Of a DNA stretch of 38,453 nucleotides, positions 1 through 8,142 are shown piece by piece. This stretch comes from Rhodospirillales bacterium (GTDB lineage: Bacteria; Pseudomonadota; Alphaproteobacteria; Rhodospirillales; Defluviicoccaceae): positions 1-38,453 of the forward strand of contig REES01000080.1 in the NCBI GenBank assembly GCA_007694935.1, read 5' to 3'. Within the stretch, counting starts at the first letter, position 1. Each line of letters opens with the position of its first letter. The notes under the pieces were generated by a model. The model had not been told where the DNA came from. It did no database searches and saw nothing but the letters and a program-made list of their open reading frames with translations. The position numbers and the translations under genes were made by a program.

Positions 1-1034
1 CCGTCGCCTGCGTGCAGAACGACATCAAGCGGGTGATCGCCTATTCCACCTGCTCCCAGCTCGGCTACATGTTCTTCGCGCTCGGCGTCTCCGCCTACTC
101 CGCCGGCATCTTCCACCTGATGACCCACGCCTTTTTCAAGGCACTCCTGTTCCTGGGGGCTGGCGCGGTGATCCATGCCATGTCCGATGAGCAGGACATG
201 CGCAATATGGGCGGCCTGTGGCGGTTGATCCCGGTCACCTATGCGTTGATGTGGATCGGCTCCCTGGCGCTGGCCGGCATATGGCCGTTCGCCGGCTACT
301 ACTCCAAGGACATCGTGCTGGAATACGCCTTCGCCGCGGATACCCCGGTCGGGTATTTCGCCTTCTGGGTCGGCATCGTCGCGGCCTTCCTCACCGCGTT
401 CTATTCCTGGCGCCTTCTGCTCATGACCTTTCACGGCGCGCCGCGGGCCGACGAGAAGGTGATGGCCCACGTCCACGAATCGCCACGGGTGATGCTCCTG
501 CCCATGGCGGTGCTCGGCGTCGGCGCCATCTTCGCCGGCATGGCGGGCTACCACGCCTTCGTCGGCGCCGGTTCCGGGCCGTTCTGGGGAGCGTCGATCT
601 TCGTCCTGCCCGAACACGACGTCTACGAGGCGATCTATCAACTGCCCGCCTGGGTGCCGATCCTGCCGATGCTGGTGGGTCTTGCCGGCATCGCCCTTGC
701 CGTGTTCCTGTACGGCATCCGGACCGAGCTTCCCGGTCTGCTGACGGCGCGCTTCCAGGGGCTCTACCGCTTCCTCCTCAACAAGTGGTACTTCGACGAG
801 GTCTATGACGCGCTGTTCGTGCGACCGTCTTTCCGTCTCGGCCGCAGCTTGTGGAAATCCGGTGACGGGGCGGTGATCGACGGGATCGGCCCGGACGGGG
901 TCGCCGCGGTGACGGTGGACGTGGCCGGCTGGGTCCGCCGGATCCAGACCGGCTACATCGTCCATTACGCGTTCGCCATGTTCATCGGCCTGGTCCTGCT
1001 GGTCAGCTTCTACCTGATGTTCGGCGTGCGCTAG
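1..1034 (+). CDS. nuoL: NADH-quinone oxidoreductase subunit L, C-terminal part (5' end outside window)
   Basis: This is the C-terminal 343 residues of NuoL, a proton-pumping antiporter-like subunit of respiratory complex I in the inner membrane. The reading frame is open to the left edge (codons from base 3). The GTG at 12 lies inside the conserved stretch [20 protein letters not shown] and is therefore an internal valine, not a start. Other family marks are a histidine-rich helix ([18 protein letters not shown]) and, near the C-terminus, [10 protein letters not shown], followed by a final hydrophobic helix from the long lateral arm. Full-length NuoL is usually a little over 600 residues, so nearly half is missing. 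The TAG stop is 10 bp before nuoM, consistent with one nuo operon. Identification is very secure. Confidence 0.97.
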   Translation, partial: VACVQNDIKRVIAYSTCSQLGYMFFALGVSAYSAGIFHLMTHAFFKALLFLGAGAVIHAMSDEQDMRNMGGLWRLIPVTYALMWIGSLALAGIWPFAGYYSKDIVLEYAFAADTPVGYFAFWVGIVAAFLTAFYSWRLLLMTFHGAPRADEKVMAHVHESPRVMLLPMAVLGVGAIFAGMAGYHAFVGAGSGPFWGASIFVLPEHDVYEAIYQLPAWVPILPMLVGLAGIALAVFLYGIRTELPGLLTARFQGLYRFLLNKWYFDEVYDALFVRPSFRLGRSLWKSGDGAVIDGIGPDGVAAVTVDVAGWVRRIQTGYIVHYAFAMFIGLVLLVSFYLMFGVR

Positions 1035-1044
1035 GGAGCCGGCG

Positions 1045-2559
1045 ATGAGCGACCTGCCTATTCTGTCGCTGATCACCTTCCTGCCGCTGGCAGGGGCGGC
1101 GTTCATCCTGATGATCCGCGGCGAGCCGCAGGTGGTGGCGCGGAACGCCCGCTGGGTCGCGCTGTGGACGTCGCTCACCACCTTCCTGCTTTCGCTCGGC
1201 CTGTGGGCCGGGTTCGATTCCACCACGGCGGAGTTCCAGTTCCGCGAACAGGCGGAGTGGATGCCGGAACTGGGCATCGCCTACCACCTGGGGATCGACG
1301 GGATTTCGCTGCCGTTCGTGCTGCTGTCGACGCTGCTCACCCCGATCTGCGTGCTGGCGAGCTGGGAAAGCATCCAGTCGCGCGTCAAGGAATACATGGT
1401 CGCCTTCCTCGTCATGGAGACGATGATGGTGGGGATGTTTTCCTCGCTGGACTTGGTGCTGTTCTTCGTCTTTTTCGAGGGCGTGCTGATCCCGATGTTC
1501 CTGATCATCGGGATCTGGGGTGGCCCCCGCCGGGTCTATGCCGCTTTCAAGTTCTTCCTTTACACACTGGTCGGCTCGCTGCTGATGCTGCTGGCGATGT
1601 TGGCGATGTTTTTCACCGCCGGCACCACCGACATTCCGACCCTGCTGCAGTTCGACTTCCCGCGCTCGATGCAGGTGTGGTTGTGGTTTGCCTTTCTGGT
1701 CGCCTTCGCGGTCAAGCTGCCCATGTGGCCGGTGCACACCTGGCTTCCGGACGCCCATGTCGAAGCGCCGACCGCCGGCTCCGTCATCCTGGCCGGGGTG
1801 CTGCTGAAGTTCGGCGGCTACGGCTTCCTCCGGTTCTCCCTGCCGATGTTCCCCGAGGCGTCCATCGAGTTCGCGCCGCTGATCTTCGCGCTCAGCGTGG
1901 TGGCGGTGATCTACGCCTCGCTGGTGGCGCTGGCCCAGGAGGACATGAAGAAGCTGATCGCCTATTCATCCGTTGCGCACATGGGATTCGTCACCGTCGG
2001 CGCCTTCTCCATGACCGTGCAGGGCGTGCAGGGTGCGGTGTTTCAGATGCTGAGCCACGGCATTGTGTCGGCGGCATTGTTCCTCATCGTCGGCGTGGTC
2101 TATGACCGCGTCCATTCCCGCGAGATCGCGATGTACGGCGGCCTGGTTCATCGCATGCCGGTGTATGCGGCGGTGTTCATGCTGTTCATGCTGGCCTCGG
2201 TGGGTCTGCCCGGGACCAGCGGCTTCGTCGGCGAGTTCCTGGTGTTGCTTGGGATCTTCCAGGTGAACTCCTGGGTGGCGGCATTTACCGCGACCGGTAT
2301 CGTGCTGGGGGCCGCCTACATGCTGTTCCTCTACCGCAGGGTTATCTTCGGGGTGCTGAGCAAGGATCACCTGAAAAAGATCAGCGATCTGTCGCCCAGG
2401 GAGGTGTTGGTGTTCCTGCCGCTGGTCGTCCTGGTGCTGTGGATGGGCGTCTACCCGTCGACTTTCCTCGACATGATGGATGCCTCCGTCACCAACCTGG
2501 TGGATCGGCTGGAGTTGGCGCGGGCCGGCATGGCGGCCATCGACGTGGCGGGTCGGTAA
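1045..2559 (+). CDS. nuoM: NADH-quinone oxidoreductase subunit M
   Basis: NuoM (504 aa) is an antiporter-like, proton-translocating subunit of complex I with about 14 membrane helices. The pumping-channel residues expected in the family are visible: a helix glutamate at about residue 145 (FFEGVLIPM) and a lysine at about 224 ([18 protein letters not shown]). The [18 protein letters not shown] motif shared by the NuoL/M/N family is also present. Length matches the family norm of about 500. The ATG follows a GGGAG ribosome site and sits 10 bp after nuoL. The stop is 15 bp before nuoN, so the three genes are almost certainly co-transcribed. Confidence 0.98.
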   Translation: MSDLPILSLITFLPLAGAAFILMIRGEPQVVARNARWVALWTSLTTFLLSLGLWAGFDSTTAEFQFREQAEWMPELGIAYHLGIDGISLPFVLLSTLLTPICVLASWESIQSRVKEYMVAFLVMETMMVGMFSSLDLVLFFVFFEGVLIPMFLIIGIWGGPRRVYAAFKFFLYTLVGSLLMLLAMLAMFFTAGTTDIPTLLQFDFPRSMQVWLWFAFLVAFAVKLPMWPVHTWLPDAHVEAPTAGSVILAGVLLKFGGYGFLRFSLPMFPEASIEFAPLIFALSVVAVIYASLVALAQEDMKKLIAYSSVAHMGFVTVGAFSMTVQGVQGAVFQMLSHGIVSAALFLIVGVVYDRVHSREIAMYGGLVHRMPVYAAVFMLFMLASVGLPGTSGFVGEFLVLLGIFQVNSWVAAFTATGIVLGAAYMLFLYRRVIFGVLSKDHLKKISDLSPREVLVFLPLVVLVLWMGVYPSTFLDMMDASVTNLVDRLELARAGMAAIDVAGR

Positions 2560-2574
2560 GGGGGACGACGGAGC

Positions 2575-4071
2575 ATGGAGACCACGAGCGCCGGCGACAT
2601 CCTCATCCTGGGGCCGGTCCTGCCGGAAATCTTCCTGGCTCTGACGGGGATGGCGCTCTTGATGGTGGGTGTCTTCACCCGGGATCCGGAAGGCGACGTG
2701 GCCGATCAGGCGATGGCGGCCCGGCTCGTCAACCGGCTGGCAGTGGGGGCGCTGCTGGTCGCCCTGGTGCTGGTCGTCGCGGTGTCGCCGGAGGCGCGGG
2801 TCACCACGCTCGGCGACATGTTCGTGCTCGACGGTTATGCCGTGTTCTTCAAGGTATTGGTGCTGTTGGCATCGATGCTGTCATTGCTGATGTCCAGCCA
2901 GTACCTGGAGCTGGTCCGGTCGGCCCGGTTCGAGTATCCGACTCTGGTGGTGTTTGCCACCGTCGGCATGCTGATGATGATTTCGGCCAACGATTTTCTT
3001 GCTCTCTACATCGGCCTTGAGCTGCAAAGTCTGTGCCTTTACGTTCTGGCAACTTTTCAGCGTGAAGATGTTCGCTCGTCAGAGGCCGGCTTGAAATACT
3101 TCATTCTCAGCTCACTCGCGTCGGGCATATTGCTTTACGGTATCTCGCTGATCTATGGCTTTACCGGCACGATCAACTTTGATCTTTTGGGGCAGGTCTT
3201 CGTCGGCTACGGCGGGGAGGTGCCGCCCCTCGGCGTCCTCACCGGCCTCATGTTCGTCCTGGCCGGGCTCGCCTTCAAGATCTCCGCCGTGCCCTTCCAC
3301 ATGTGGACGCCGGACGTGTACGACGGCGCGCCGACGCCGGCGACCGCGTTCTTCTCGGTGGGACCGAAAATCGCCGCCGTCGCCTTGCTGATGCGGGTGA
3401 TGATGGAGCCGTTCGTCGGGCTGGTGGATCAGTGGCAACAGGTGATCGTGCTGATCTCCATCGCCTCGATGCTGGTCGGCGCCTTTGCCGCGATCGTGCA
3501 GACCAACATCAAGCGGCTGATGGCCTACAGCTCCATCGGCCATGTCGGCTATGCCCTGATGGGTTTGGCGGCAGGATCCGAGGCGGGTGTGCGCGGCGTC
3601 ATGGTCTACATGGCGATCTATCTCTTCATGAACCTCGGGGCGTTCGCCTGCATCCTGTCCATGCGGCGGCGGGATACCATGGTGGTGGGTATCGGCGACC
3701 TTGCCGGTCTGTCCAAGACCCAGCCGGCGCTGGCGGCGGCGCTGGCGATCTTCATGTTTTCCCTGGCCGGTGTGCCGCCGGTCGCCGGGTTCTTCGCCAA
3801 GCTCTACATCTTCGTTGCCGCGGTGGATGCGGGTCTGTTCGTGCTCGCCGTGATCGGGGTTCTGAGTTCGGTGGTGGCGGCGTACTACTACCTCCGGATC
3901 GTCAAGATCATGTACTTCGACGAGGCCACCCAGCCGCTGGATCGGGCGGTCGGCCGCGAGGTCGGGTGGGTGATGCTGGGCACCGGCGTTCTCGTTCTGC
4001 TGTTCTTCCTCTACCCGGAGCCCTTGCTGGCCAACGCCGCAAGTGCGGCCACGGCGCTTCTCGGCAGCTGA
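2575..4071 (+). CDS. nuoN: NADH-quinone oxidoreductase subunit N
   Basis: NuoN (498 aa) is the third antiporter-like membrane subunit of complex I. It has the family helices and motifs: a membrane lysine at about residue 235 ([19 protein letters not shown]) and the [21 protein letters not shown] segment. It ends the nuo operon in the usual order L-M-N. The chosen ATG follows a G-rich purine tract (GGGGGACGACGGAG). birA begins only 5 bp after the stop, a linkage widely seen in alphaproteobacteria. Nothing is unusual in length or motifs. Confidence 0.98.
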   Translation: METTSAGDILILGPVLPEIFLALTGMALLMVGVFTRDPEGDVADQAMAARLVNRLAVGALLVALVLVVAVSPEARVTTLGDMFVLDGYAVFFKVLVLLASMLSLLMSSQYLELVRSARFEYPTLVVFATVGMLMMISANDFLALYIGLELQSLCLYVLATFQREDVRSSEAGLKYFILSSLASGILLYGISLIYGFTGTINFDLLGQVFVGYGGEVPPLGVLTGLMFVLAGLAFKISAVPFHMWTPDVYDGAPTPATAFFSVGPKIAAVALLMRVMMEPFVGLVDQWQQVIVLISIASMLVGAFAAIVQTNIKRLMAYSSIGHVGYALMGLAAGSEAGVRGVMVYMAIYLFMNLGAFACILSMRRRDTMVVGIGDLAGLSKTQPALAAALAIFMFSLAGVPPVAGFFAKLYIFVAAVDAGLFVLAVIGVLSSVVAAYYYLRIVKIMYFDEATQPLDRAVGREVGWVMLGTGVLVLLFFLYPEPLLANAASAATALLGS

Positions 4072-4076
4072 CAACG

Positions 4077-4874
4077 ATGGTGCCAAGGGGGCCGCAGGCG
4101 GCCGTTGCCGAAGATCCTGGCGGCTTCGTTCATATCGTGCTGTTGGACCGGGTGGACTCCACCAGCGCCGAGGCGGCCCGACGGGCCGCCGCCGGCGCAC
4201 CCGCCGGCACCTTTGTGGTGGCCGGGGAGCAGATCGCGGGACGCGGCCGGCGGGGCCGGACGTGGCAGTCGCCGCCCGGCAACTTTTACGGCTCGCTCCT
4301 GCTGCGCCCGGGCTGCCGGCCGGCAGATGCGGCGCAGCTCGGCTTCGTCGCCGGTGTGGCGCTGGCGGAAACCCTGGAGGATGTGCTGCCATCGCCCGCC
4401 GGGGTGCAGTGCAAGTGGCCCAACGATCTGCTGGTGGCCGGACGCAAGGCGGCGGGCATTCTGCTGGATGCCGCGACCACCGGGGCCGGCCGGCTCGACT
4501 GGGTGATTGTCGGTCTGGGAGTCAATCTCCGTTGGTGCCCGCCCGACCGGGACGGGCAGTTTCCGGCGACTACGGTCCGGGCCGAAACCGGCGGCGGTGA
4601 TCTTGACCCACCCGGCTTTCTTGCCCGGCTGGCGCCGACCCTCGTGGCTTGGCTCCGCCGCTGGGAGCGGGAGGGCTTTTCCCCCATCCGTACGGCCTGG
4701 CTTGAGCGCGCCTACTGTCTGGACGAGGCGGTCCGGGTGGTGCTCGGTGACAATGAGACGCTGAACGGCAGTTTTACCGGGATCAACGGGTCCGGCGCCA
4801 TGATTCTTGCCTGCGATGGCGGGATCCGGGTGATTTCGGCCGGCGACGTGGTTTCCGCCCGTCCGCTGGTCTGA
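4077..4874 (+). CDS. birA: Biotin--[acetyl-CoA-carboxylase] ligase, group I without HTH
   Basis: This 265-aa protein attaches biotin to the biotin-carboxyl-carrier domains of carboxylases through biotinyl-AMP. The adenylate-binding loop GRGRRGRTW is at about residues 55-63 and the conserved KWPNDLL at 113-119, followed by a C-terminal SH3-like region. It lacks the N-terminal winged-helix domain of E. coli BirA, so it is a plain ligase rather than a biotin-operon repressor. The open frame extends far upstream through nuoN, but similarity to ligases begins only after the nuoN stop. The ATG at 4077, 5 bp beyond that stop, is the first reasonable start, though its Shine-Dalgarno is poor and translational coupling to nuoN is likely. 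Confidence 0.93.
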   Translation: MVPRGPQAAVAEDPGGFVHIVLLDRVDSTSAEAARRAAAGAPAGTFVVAGEQIAGRGRRGRTWQSPPGNFYGSLLLRPGCRPADAAQLGFVAGVALAETLEDVLPSPAGVQCKWPNDLLVAGRKAAGILLDAATTGAGRLDWVIVGLGVNLRWCPPDRDGQFPATTVRAETGGGDLDPPGFLARLAPTLVAWLRRWEREGFSPIRTAWLERAYCLDEAVRVVLGDNETLNGSFTGINGSGAMILACDGGIRVISAGDVVSARPLV

Positions 4875-4893
4875 CGATGGGATCGGGATAGCC

Positions 4894-5679
4894 ATGCTGC
4901 TGGCCATCGACTGTGGCAATACCAACACCGTCTTCGCCGTGTTCGACGACGCCGGGACCATCGTCGGGGAATGGCGGGCTTCCACCGCTACCAACCGCAC
5001 CGCCGATGAGATCGGCGTGTGGCTGTTGCAGCTTATGCGGATCGGCCGGATCGACAGTGCCCATATCGATGCCGCGATCATCGCCACCGTGGTGCCGGCG
5101 GCGCTGTTCAGCCTGCGCCTGATGTGCCGACGCTACTTCGAGTGTCAGCCCCTGGTGGTCGGCACGCCCGACGTGGCTCTCGGACTGGAAGTCCACCTGG
5201 ATCGTCCGGAAGAGGTCGGCGCCGACCGCCTTGTCAACGCGGTGGCGGCCAAGGCGGAGTACGGCGGCCCGCTGATCATCGTCGATTTCGGCACCGCGAC
5301 CACCTTTGATGTCACCGATGCAGCCGGCGACTACCTGGGCGGGGCGATCGCTCCCGGCGTCAATCTGTCGCTGGAGGTGCTGCACAAGGCCGCGGCCCAG
5401 CTTCCCCGGGTCGCCGTCGGCCGGCCGGAGCGGGTGATCGGGCGTAACACCGTGCAGGCCATGCGCTCCGGCATCTTCTGGGGCTATGTCGGCCTGATCG
5501 AGGGCATGATCACCCGCATTCGCGGGGAACTCGGACAGGAGGCCCGGGCCATCGCCACCGGCGGGCTCGCCACCCTGTTCAGCGGCGCCACGCCATTGCT
5601 GGAGCACGCCGACCCGGACCTGACGCTCAAGGGTCTCCTGATCCTGCACCGTCGCAACGGCCGCCCGGCCGAGGCCTGA
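4894..5679 (+). CDS. coaX: Type III pantothenate kinase
   Basis: CoaX (261 aa) phosphorylates pantothenate, the first step of coenzyme A synthesis. It belongs to the ASKHA acetate/sugar kinase fold. Visible motifs are the phosphate-1 loop DCGNTNTVFAVFD (residues 6-18), GADR with the proposed catalytic aspartate at about 111, and the second phosphate loop DFGTATTFD (131-139). Length is normal for the family (about 255-260). It starts 19 bp after birA and is very probably co-transcribed. In many relatives the next gene is RNase J; here none follows. Confidence 0.96.
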   Translation: MLLAIDCGNTNTVFAVFDDAGTIVGEWRASTATNRTADEIGVWLLQLMRIGRIDSAHIDAAIIATVVPAALFSLRLMCRRYFECQPLVVGTPDVALGLEVHLDRPEEVGADRLVNAVAAKAEYGGPLIIVDFGTATTFDVTDAAGDYLGGAIAPGVNLSLEVLHKAAAQLPRVAVGRPERVIGRNTVQAMRSGIFWGYVGLIEGMITRIRGELGQEARAIATGGLATLFSGATPLLEHADPDLTLKGLLILHRRNGRPAEA

Positions 5680-5759
5680 CCAGCGGGGCTGGCCTGACCA
5701 CCGCGGGCGACCGGTGCCGCTGCGGAATCAGGGGAAATCCATCGACGCACGTCCCAGGG

Positions 5760-5786
5760 GACTCTATATATCTGCTATCAATAATG
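5760..5786 (+). promoter_or_regulatory. AT-rich candidate promoter element before the DUF1467 gene
   Basis: A short run of A/T (CTCTATATATCTGC...ATCAATAATG) stands out in otherwise GC-rich DNA between coaX and the DUF1467 gene. It could supply a -10 element for that gene, but I see no matching -35. It lies where other genes are missing relative to related genomes, so it could also be residual junction sequence. Confidence 0.25.
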
Positions 5787-5837
5787 TATGGCCGTGGCGG
5801 TGACGCAGCCGCAGGGCCGCCATCGTCGCAAGCTCCC

Positions 5838-6077
5838 ATGGGTTGGCTCACCGGTATTGCCGTCTTCATCGTTGTCTGGTGGATCGTCATCTTTGCGGTG
5901 CTGCCCTGGGGGGTGCGCCCGGTGGAAGCCGATGACGTCGCCAAGGGCCATATGCACGGCGCGCCGCAACGGCCGCGCCTTCTGCTGAAGATGGCCCTGA
6001 CCACCTTGGTTGCGGTAGTGGTCTGGGCCATCATCTATGTGATCGTGGTCTACAGCGGCCTCACGTTCCGTACCTGA
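5838..6077 (+). CDS. DUF1467 family small membrane protein
   Basis: This is a 79-aa protein of unknown function with two predicted membrane helices (about residues 4-24 and 54-75). They flank a short loop containing the family-typical run from the first helix into AVLPWGVRP and a PRLLLKMALTTL segment. DUF1467 proteins are typical alphaproteobacterial neighbours of proS and the Lol transporter genes, and it sits in that order here apart from the antisense gltA. The frame also has an ATG at 5784. I chose 5838 because family members begin right at M-G-W-L-T-G, while the extra 18 upstream residues are low-complexity. Neither start has a clear ribosome site. It converges on gltA with an 18-bp gap. 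Confidence 0.85.
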   Translation: MGWLTGIAVFIVVWWIVIFAVLPWGVRPVEADDVAKGHMHGAPQRPRLLLKMALTTLVAVVVWAIIYVIVVYSGLTFRT

Positions 6078-6095
6078 GGGGGGCGTTGGCGGGCC

Positions 6096-7430
6096 TCAGC
6101 GCTGGTCCACGGGTACATAGCTCCGCACCGGGGCGCCCATGTAGCGCTGGCGTGGCCGGTCGATCCGCTGGGCGGGCGACTCGATCATTTCCTTCCACTG
6201 GGAGATCCAGCCGATGCTCCGACCGAGCGCGAACAGGGCGGGGAACATCGGGGTCGGGTAGCCCATCGCCCGCAGCATGATGCCGGAGTAGAAGTCGACG
6301 TTGGGAAACAGCTTGCGCTCGACGAAATAGCTGTCCTCCAGGGCGATCCGCTCCAGCTCCATAGCCAGTTCGAACAGCGGCTCATCCTTCTTGTCCAGTT
6401 CGTCGAGGACCTCATGGCAGGACTCGCGCAGCACCCGGGCGCGCGGGTCGTAGTTCTTGTACACCCGGTGACCGAAGCCCATCAGGCGGAATGGATCGTT
6501 CTTGTCCTTGGCGCGGGCAATGAACTCGGGGATGCGATCGCGATGGCCGATCTTTTCCAGCATCGCCATCACAGCGGCGTTGGCGCCGCCATGGGCCGGC
6601 CCCCACAATGAGGCAATCCCGGCCGCGATGCAGGCGTAGGGTGTTGCCCGGCTGGACCCGGCGATGCGCACGGTGGCGGTGGAGGCGTTCTGTTCGTGGT
6701 CGGCGTGCAGGACCAGGAAGCGGTTCATCGCGCGGGCCTGGACCTTGGTCACATGATACGGTTCGGCCGGCACCGCGAAGCACATGTGCAGGAAGTTGGC
6801 CGCGTAGTCCAGGTCGTTGCGCGGGTACACGAAGGGCTGACCGAGAGCATACTTGAATGCCATGGCGGCGATCGTCGGCATCTTGGCGATGATTCGGTGG
6901 GTGGCGATCGCGCGGGCTTGCGGGTCATGCACATCCATGTGGGCGGAGTAGAAGGCGCTGAGGGCGCCGACGGTGCCGACCATCACGGCCATCGGGTCGG
7001 AATCCCGACGGTAGCCCTCCAGGAAGCTCTTCATCTTCTCCTGGACCATGGTGTGATAGGTAATGGTGCGGTCGAATTCGGTGAGTTCGCTGTGATTGGG
7101 GAGCGCCCCGTAAAGCAGCAGATAGCAGACCTCCAGAAACGATGCGTTCGCGGCAAGTTCCTCGATCGGGTAGCCGCGGTGCAGCAGGATGCCGCGCTCG
7201 CCGTCGATGTAGGTAATGGTGGAATCGCAGCTGGCGGTGGACAGGAAGCCGGGATCGAAGGTGAAGTATCCGGTGTCGCGATACAGGCGCTGGACGTCCA
7301 CGACCTTCGGACCATGGGTGCCGGCCAGAACCGGCAGGTCATAGGTGCGGCCGTCCTCGTGAAAGGTCAGGGTGACGCGTCCCGCCTCACCGGGTTGCAG
7401 GGTTTCCAGTTGCGGTAGCTGATACGCCAT
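6096..7430 (-). CDS. gltA: Citrate synthase (type II, hexameric class)
   Basis: This 444-aa enzyme condenses acetyl-CoA with oxaloacetate at the entry of the TCA cycle. The catalytic triad is present: His280 in [12 protein letters not shown], His321 in [14 protein letters not shown] and Asp379 in NVDFYSG. These lie 16-17 residues beyond the E. coli GltA positions. Length and the N-terminal beta domain ([16 protein letters not shown]) fit the Gram-negative, NADH-responsive type II class. The ATG at 7430 has a strong GGAGG six bases upstream. The frame stays open for about 106 further codons, but that stretch has no citrate synthase character. In many Rhizobiales gltA follows lpxB; here it lies antisense between DUF1467 and proS. 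Confidence 0.97.
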   Translation of the reverse strand: MAYQLPQLETLQPGEAGRVTLTFHEDGRTYDLPVLAGTHGPKVVDVQRLYRDTGYFTFDPGFLSTASCDSTITYIDGERGILLHRGYPIEELAANASFLEVCYLLLYGALPNHSELTEFDRTITYHTMVQEKMKSFLEGYRRDSDPMAVMVGTVGALSAFYSAHMDVHDPQARAIATHRIIAKMPTIAAMAFKYALGQPFVYPRNDLDYAANFLHMCFAVPAEPYHVTKVQARAMNRFLVLHADHEQNASTATVRIAGSSRATPYACIAAGIASLWGPAHGGANAAVMAMLEKIGHRDRIPEFIARAKDKNDPFRLMGFGHRVYKNYDPRARVLRESCHEVLDELDKKDEPLFELAMELERIALEDSYFVERKLFPNVDFYSGIMLRAMGYPTPMFPALFALGRSIGWISQWKEMIESPAQRIDRPRQRYMGAPVRSYVPVDQR

Positions 7431-7508
7431 CGATGTCCTCCCTCCGTTGGGCCGGTGCAGTGGCACTCGGCGAGGCGCCGATCGCGCTGCCGAGCTCGAC
7501 CGGGCACC

Positions 7509-7525
7509 CTTTAGTGATGTTAAAG
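7509..7525. promoter_or_regulatory. Small AT-rich dyad upstream of gltA
   Basis: CTTTA and TAAAG are inverted around a 7-base spacer, about 80-95 bp upstream of the gltA start, in locally AT-rich sequence. It could be an operator or part of the gltA promoter. The arms are short, so chance occurrence is quite possible. Confidence 0.25.
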
Positions 7526-7690
7526 ATAGGGGGTTGTCCGCGAGGCGGCCACGGCAGGGATCAGTCGAAAGGCCGCCGGCGGCATCCTGTGGTCGGTTAT
7601 CGAGAGCCGCAGCGGCCGACCCGACCGGAGCCGGAACCCTGCGACAACCACGGAAGACGGCGTCCTCCGGCGGTGTCCAACCAACCAAAA

Positions 7691-7727
7691 CAGAAGGCAA
7701 GACCTTGCGATCTTGCCTCGTCTTCTG
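7691..7727 (-). terminator. Terminator-like hairpin on the minus strand, 260 bp upstream of gltA
   Basis: An 8-bp perfect stem (AGGCAAGA/TCTTGCCT, 7695-7702 with 7711-7718) encloses an 8-base loop. CAGA/TCTG can pair outside it across a bulge. Read on the minus strand it is followed by TTCTGTTTTGG, a U-rich tail, as in intrinsic terminators. It lies upstream of gltA in the gltA direction. It could be a leader attenuator, the end of a short transcript started near 7800, or a structured 5' UTR element. Confidence 0.45.
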
Positions 7728-7756
7728 TTTCAGCGTTTGCTCATGCACGCTTTGGT

Positions 7757-7786
7757 AGAAGGTATTGCTCTTATTATTTACCTTCT
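7757..7786. promoter_or_regulatory. 8-bp inverted repeat flanking an AT-rich core, gltA/proS region
   Basis: AGAAGGTA (7757-7764) and TACCTTCT (7779-7786) are perfect inverted repeats separated by 14 bases that are almost all A/T apart from GCTC. This is one of the most AT-rich spots in the window. A spaced dyad over a potential -10 region suggests a regulator site for the divergent gltA/proS promoters, but no known motif is recognised. Confidence 0.4.
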
Positions 7787-7840
7787 TGGTGTTCCCCCTA
7801 AACCCGGGCCGACAGCTTGCTGAAGGTCAGCACTGTTTCT

Positions 7841-7869
7841 GATCCAAGTAGAAAAATACTACCAGGATC
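7841..7869. promoter_or_regulatory. 29-bp compound palindrome in the gltA/proS region
   Basis: The order is GATCC, two bases, GTAG, a 7-base A/T core, CTAC, two bases, GGATC. Nine of eleven positions on each side pair symmetrically. It may be an operator or a stem-loop. No match to a known regulator motif is claimed. Confidence 0.4.
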
Positions 7870-8081
7870 GAAACCCATCGTCACCCACTTTGTGCATGGC
7901 CGCCAGCATTTTATGACGGTCTCTTGACGCCGTGGCGACGGCGGCGGCAGGTAGTCGCCTGGCGAAGCGCCGGCGCCGTGACAACCATCGACGGTTGCCG
8001 TGGCAGCGTTCACGGGCTGCCATTGGCGTTTGATGTTGTTTCGCCCATGACCTACAGTCCGCGACGCTCGCGGGTACCACC

Positions 8082-8133
8082 GTTTCTCGTGCCCGTTTGT
8101 TCTGCCGGTTTGTCCTGCCCGTTTGTCCTGAAA
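8082..8133 (+). repeat. Four tandem 13-bp repeats immediately upstream of proS
   Basis: Four head-to-tail copies of a 13-mer with consensus GTTTGTCCTGCCC lie at 8082-8094 (two mismatches), 8095-8107 (two mismatches), 8108-8120 (exact) and 8121-8133 (ends AAA instead of CCC). The array ends 9 bp before the proS ATG, so it lies in the promoter or leader. Thirteen is not a multiple of three, so it is not a protein repeat. It could be a variable-number tandem repeat or a set of binding sites. Confidence 0.75.
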
Positions 8134-8142
8134 GTCTGCCAT

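Larger units (their letters stand above)
7431..8142. other. 712-bp gene-free divergent region between gltA and proS
   Basis: No credible coding sequence is seen on either strand: the open frames here are extensions of gltA or proS or lack family character. The region holds a small dyad (CTTTA/TAAAG, 7509-7525), a terminator-like hairpin (7691-7727), an 8-bp-stem dyad in AT-rich DNA (7757-7786), a compound palindrome (7841-7869) and a 4 x 13-bp tandem repeat (8082-8133). It must hold the promoters of both gltA and proS, but I cannot assign exact -10/-35 boxes. Confidence 0.7.

Noticed and set aside
12-14. GTG as a start codon for the first gene
   Set aside because: It lies within a conserved internal NuoL motif, and the frame is open to the window edge, so the gene is truncated by the boundary.
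5673-5700. Direct repeat GGCCTGACCA at the coaX end (two copies 18 bp apart)
   Set aside because: It is only 10 bp, partly coding, with no flanking mobile-element features. It could be a minor deletion footprint but is too weak to call.
5784-5837. Upstream ATG for the DUF1467 gene
   Set aside because: It adds 18 Gly/Ala/Ser/Pro-rich residues not seen in the family, and no ribosome site precedes it. It is not fully excluded.
7431-7748. 106-codon N-terminal extension of citrate synthase
   Set aside because: The translation is low-complexity and unlike the family. The ATG at 7430 has a strong GGAGG.
8082-8133. CRISPR-like array
   Set aside because: The copies are directly adjacent with no spacers and only 13 bp long, so this is a simple tandem repeat.
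8047-8142. 32-residue N-terminal extension of ProRS through the tandem repeat
   Set aside because: The short ProRS family starts at the position of the 8143 ATG. The 13-bp repeats do not keep frame as a protein repeat.
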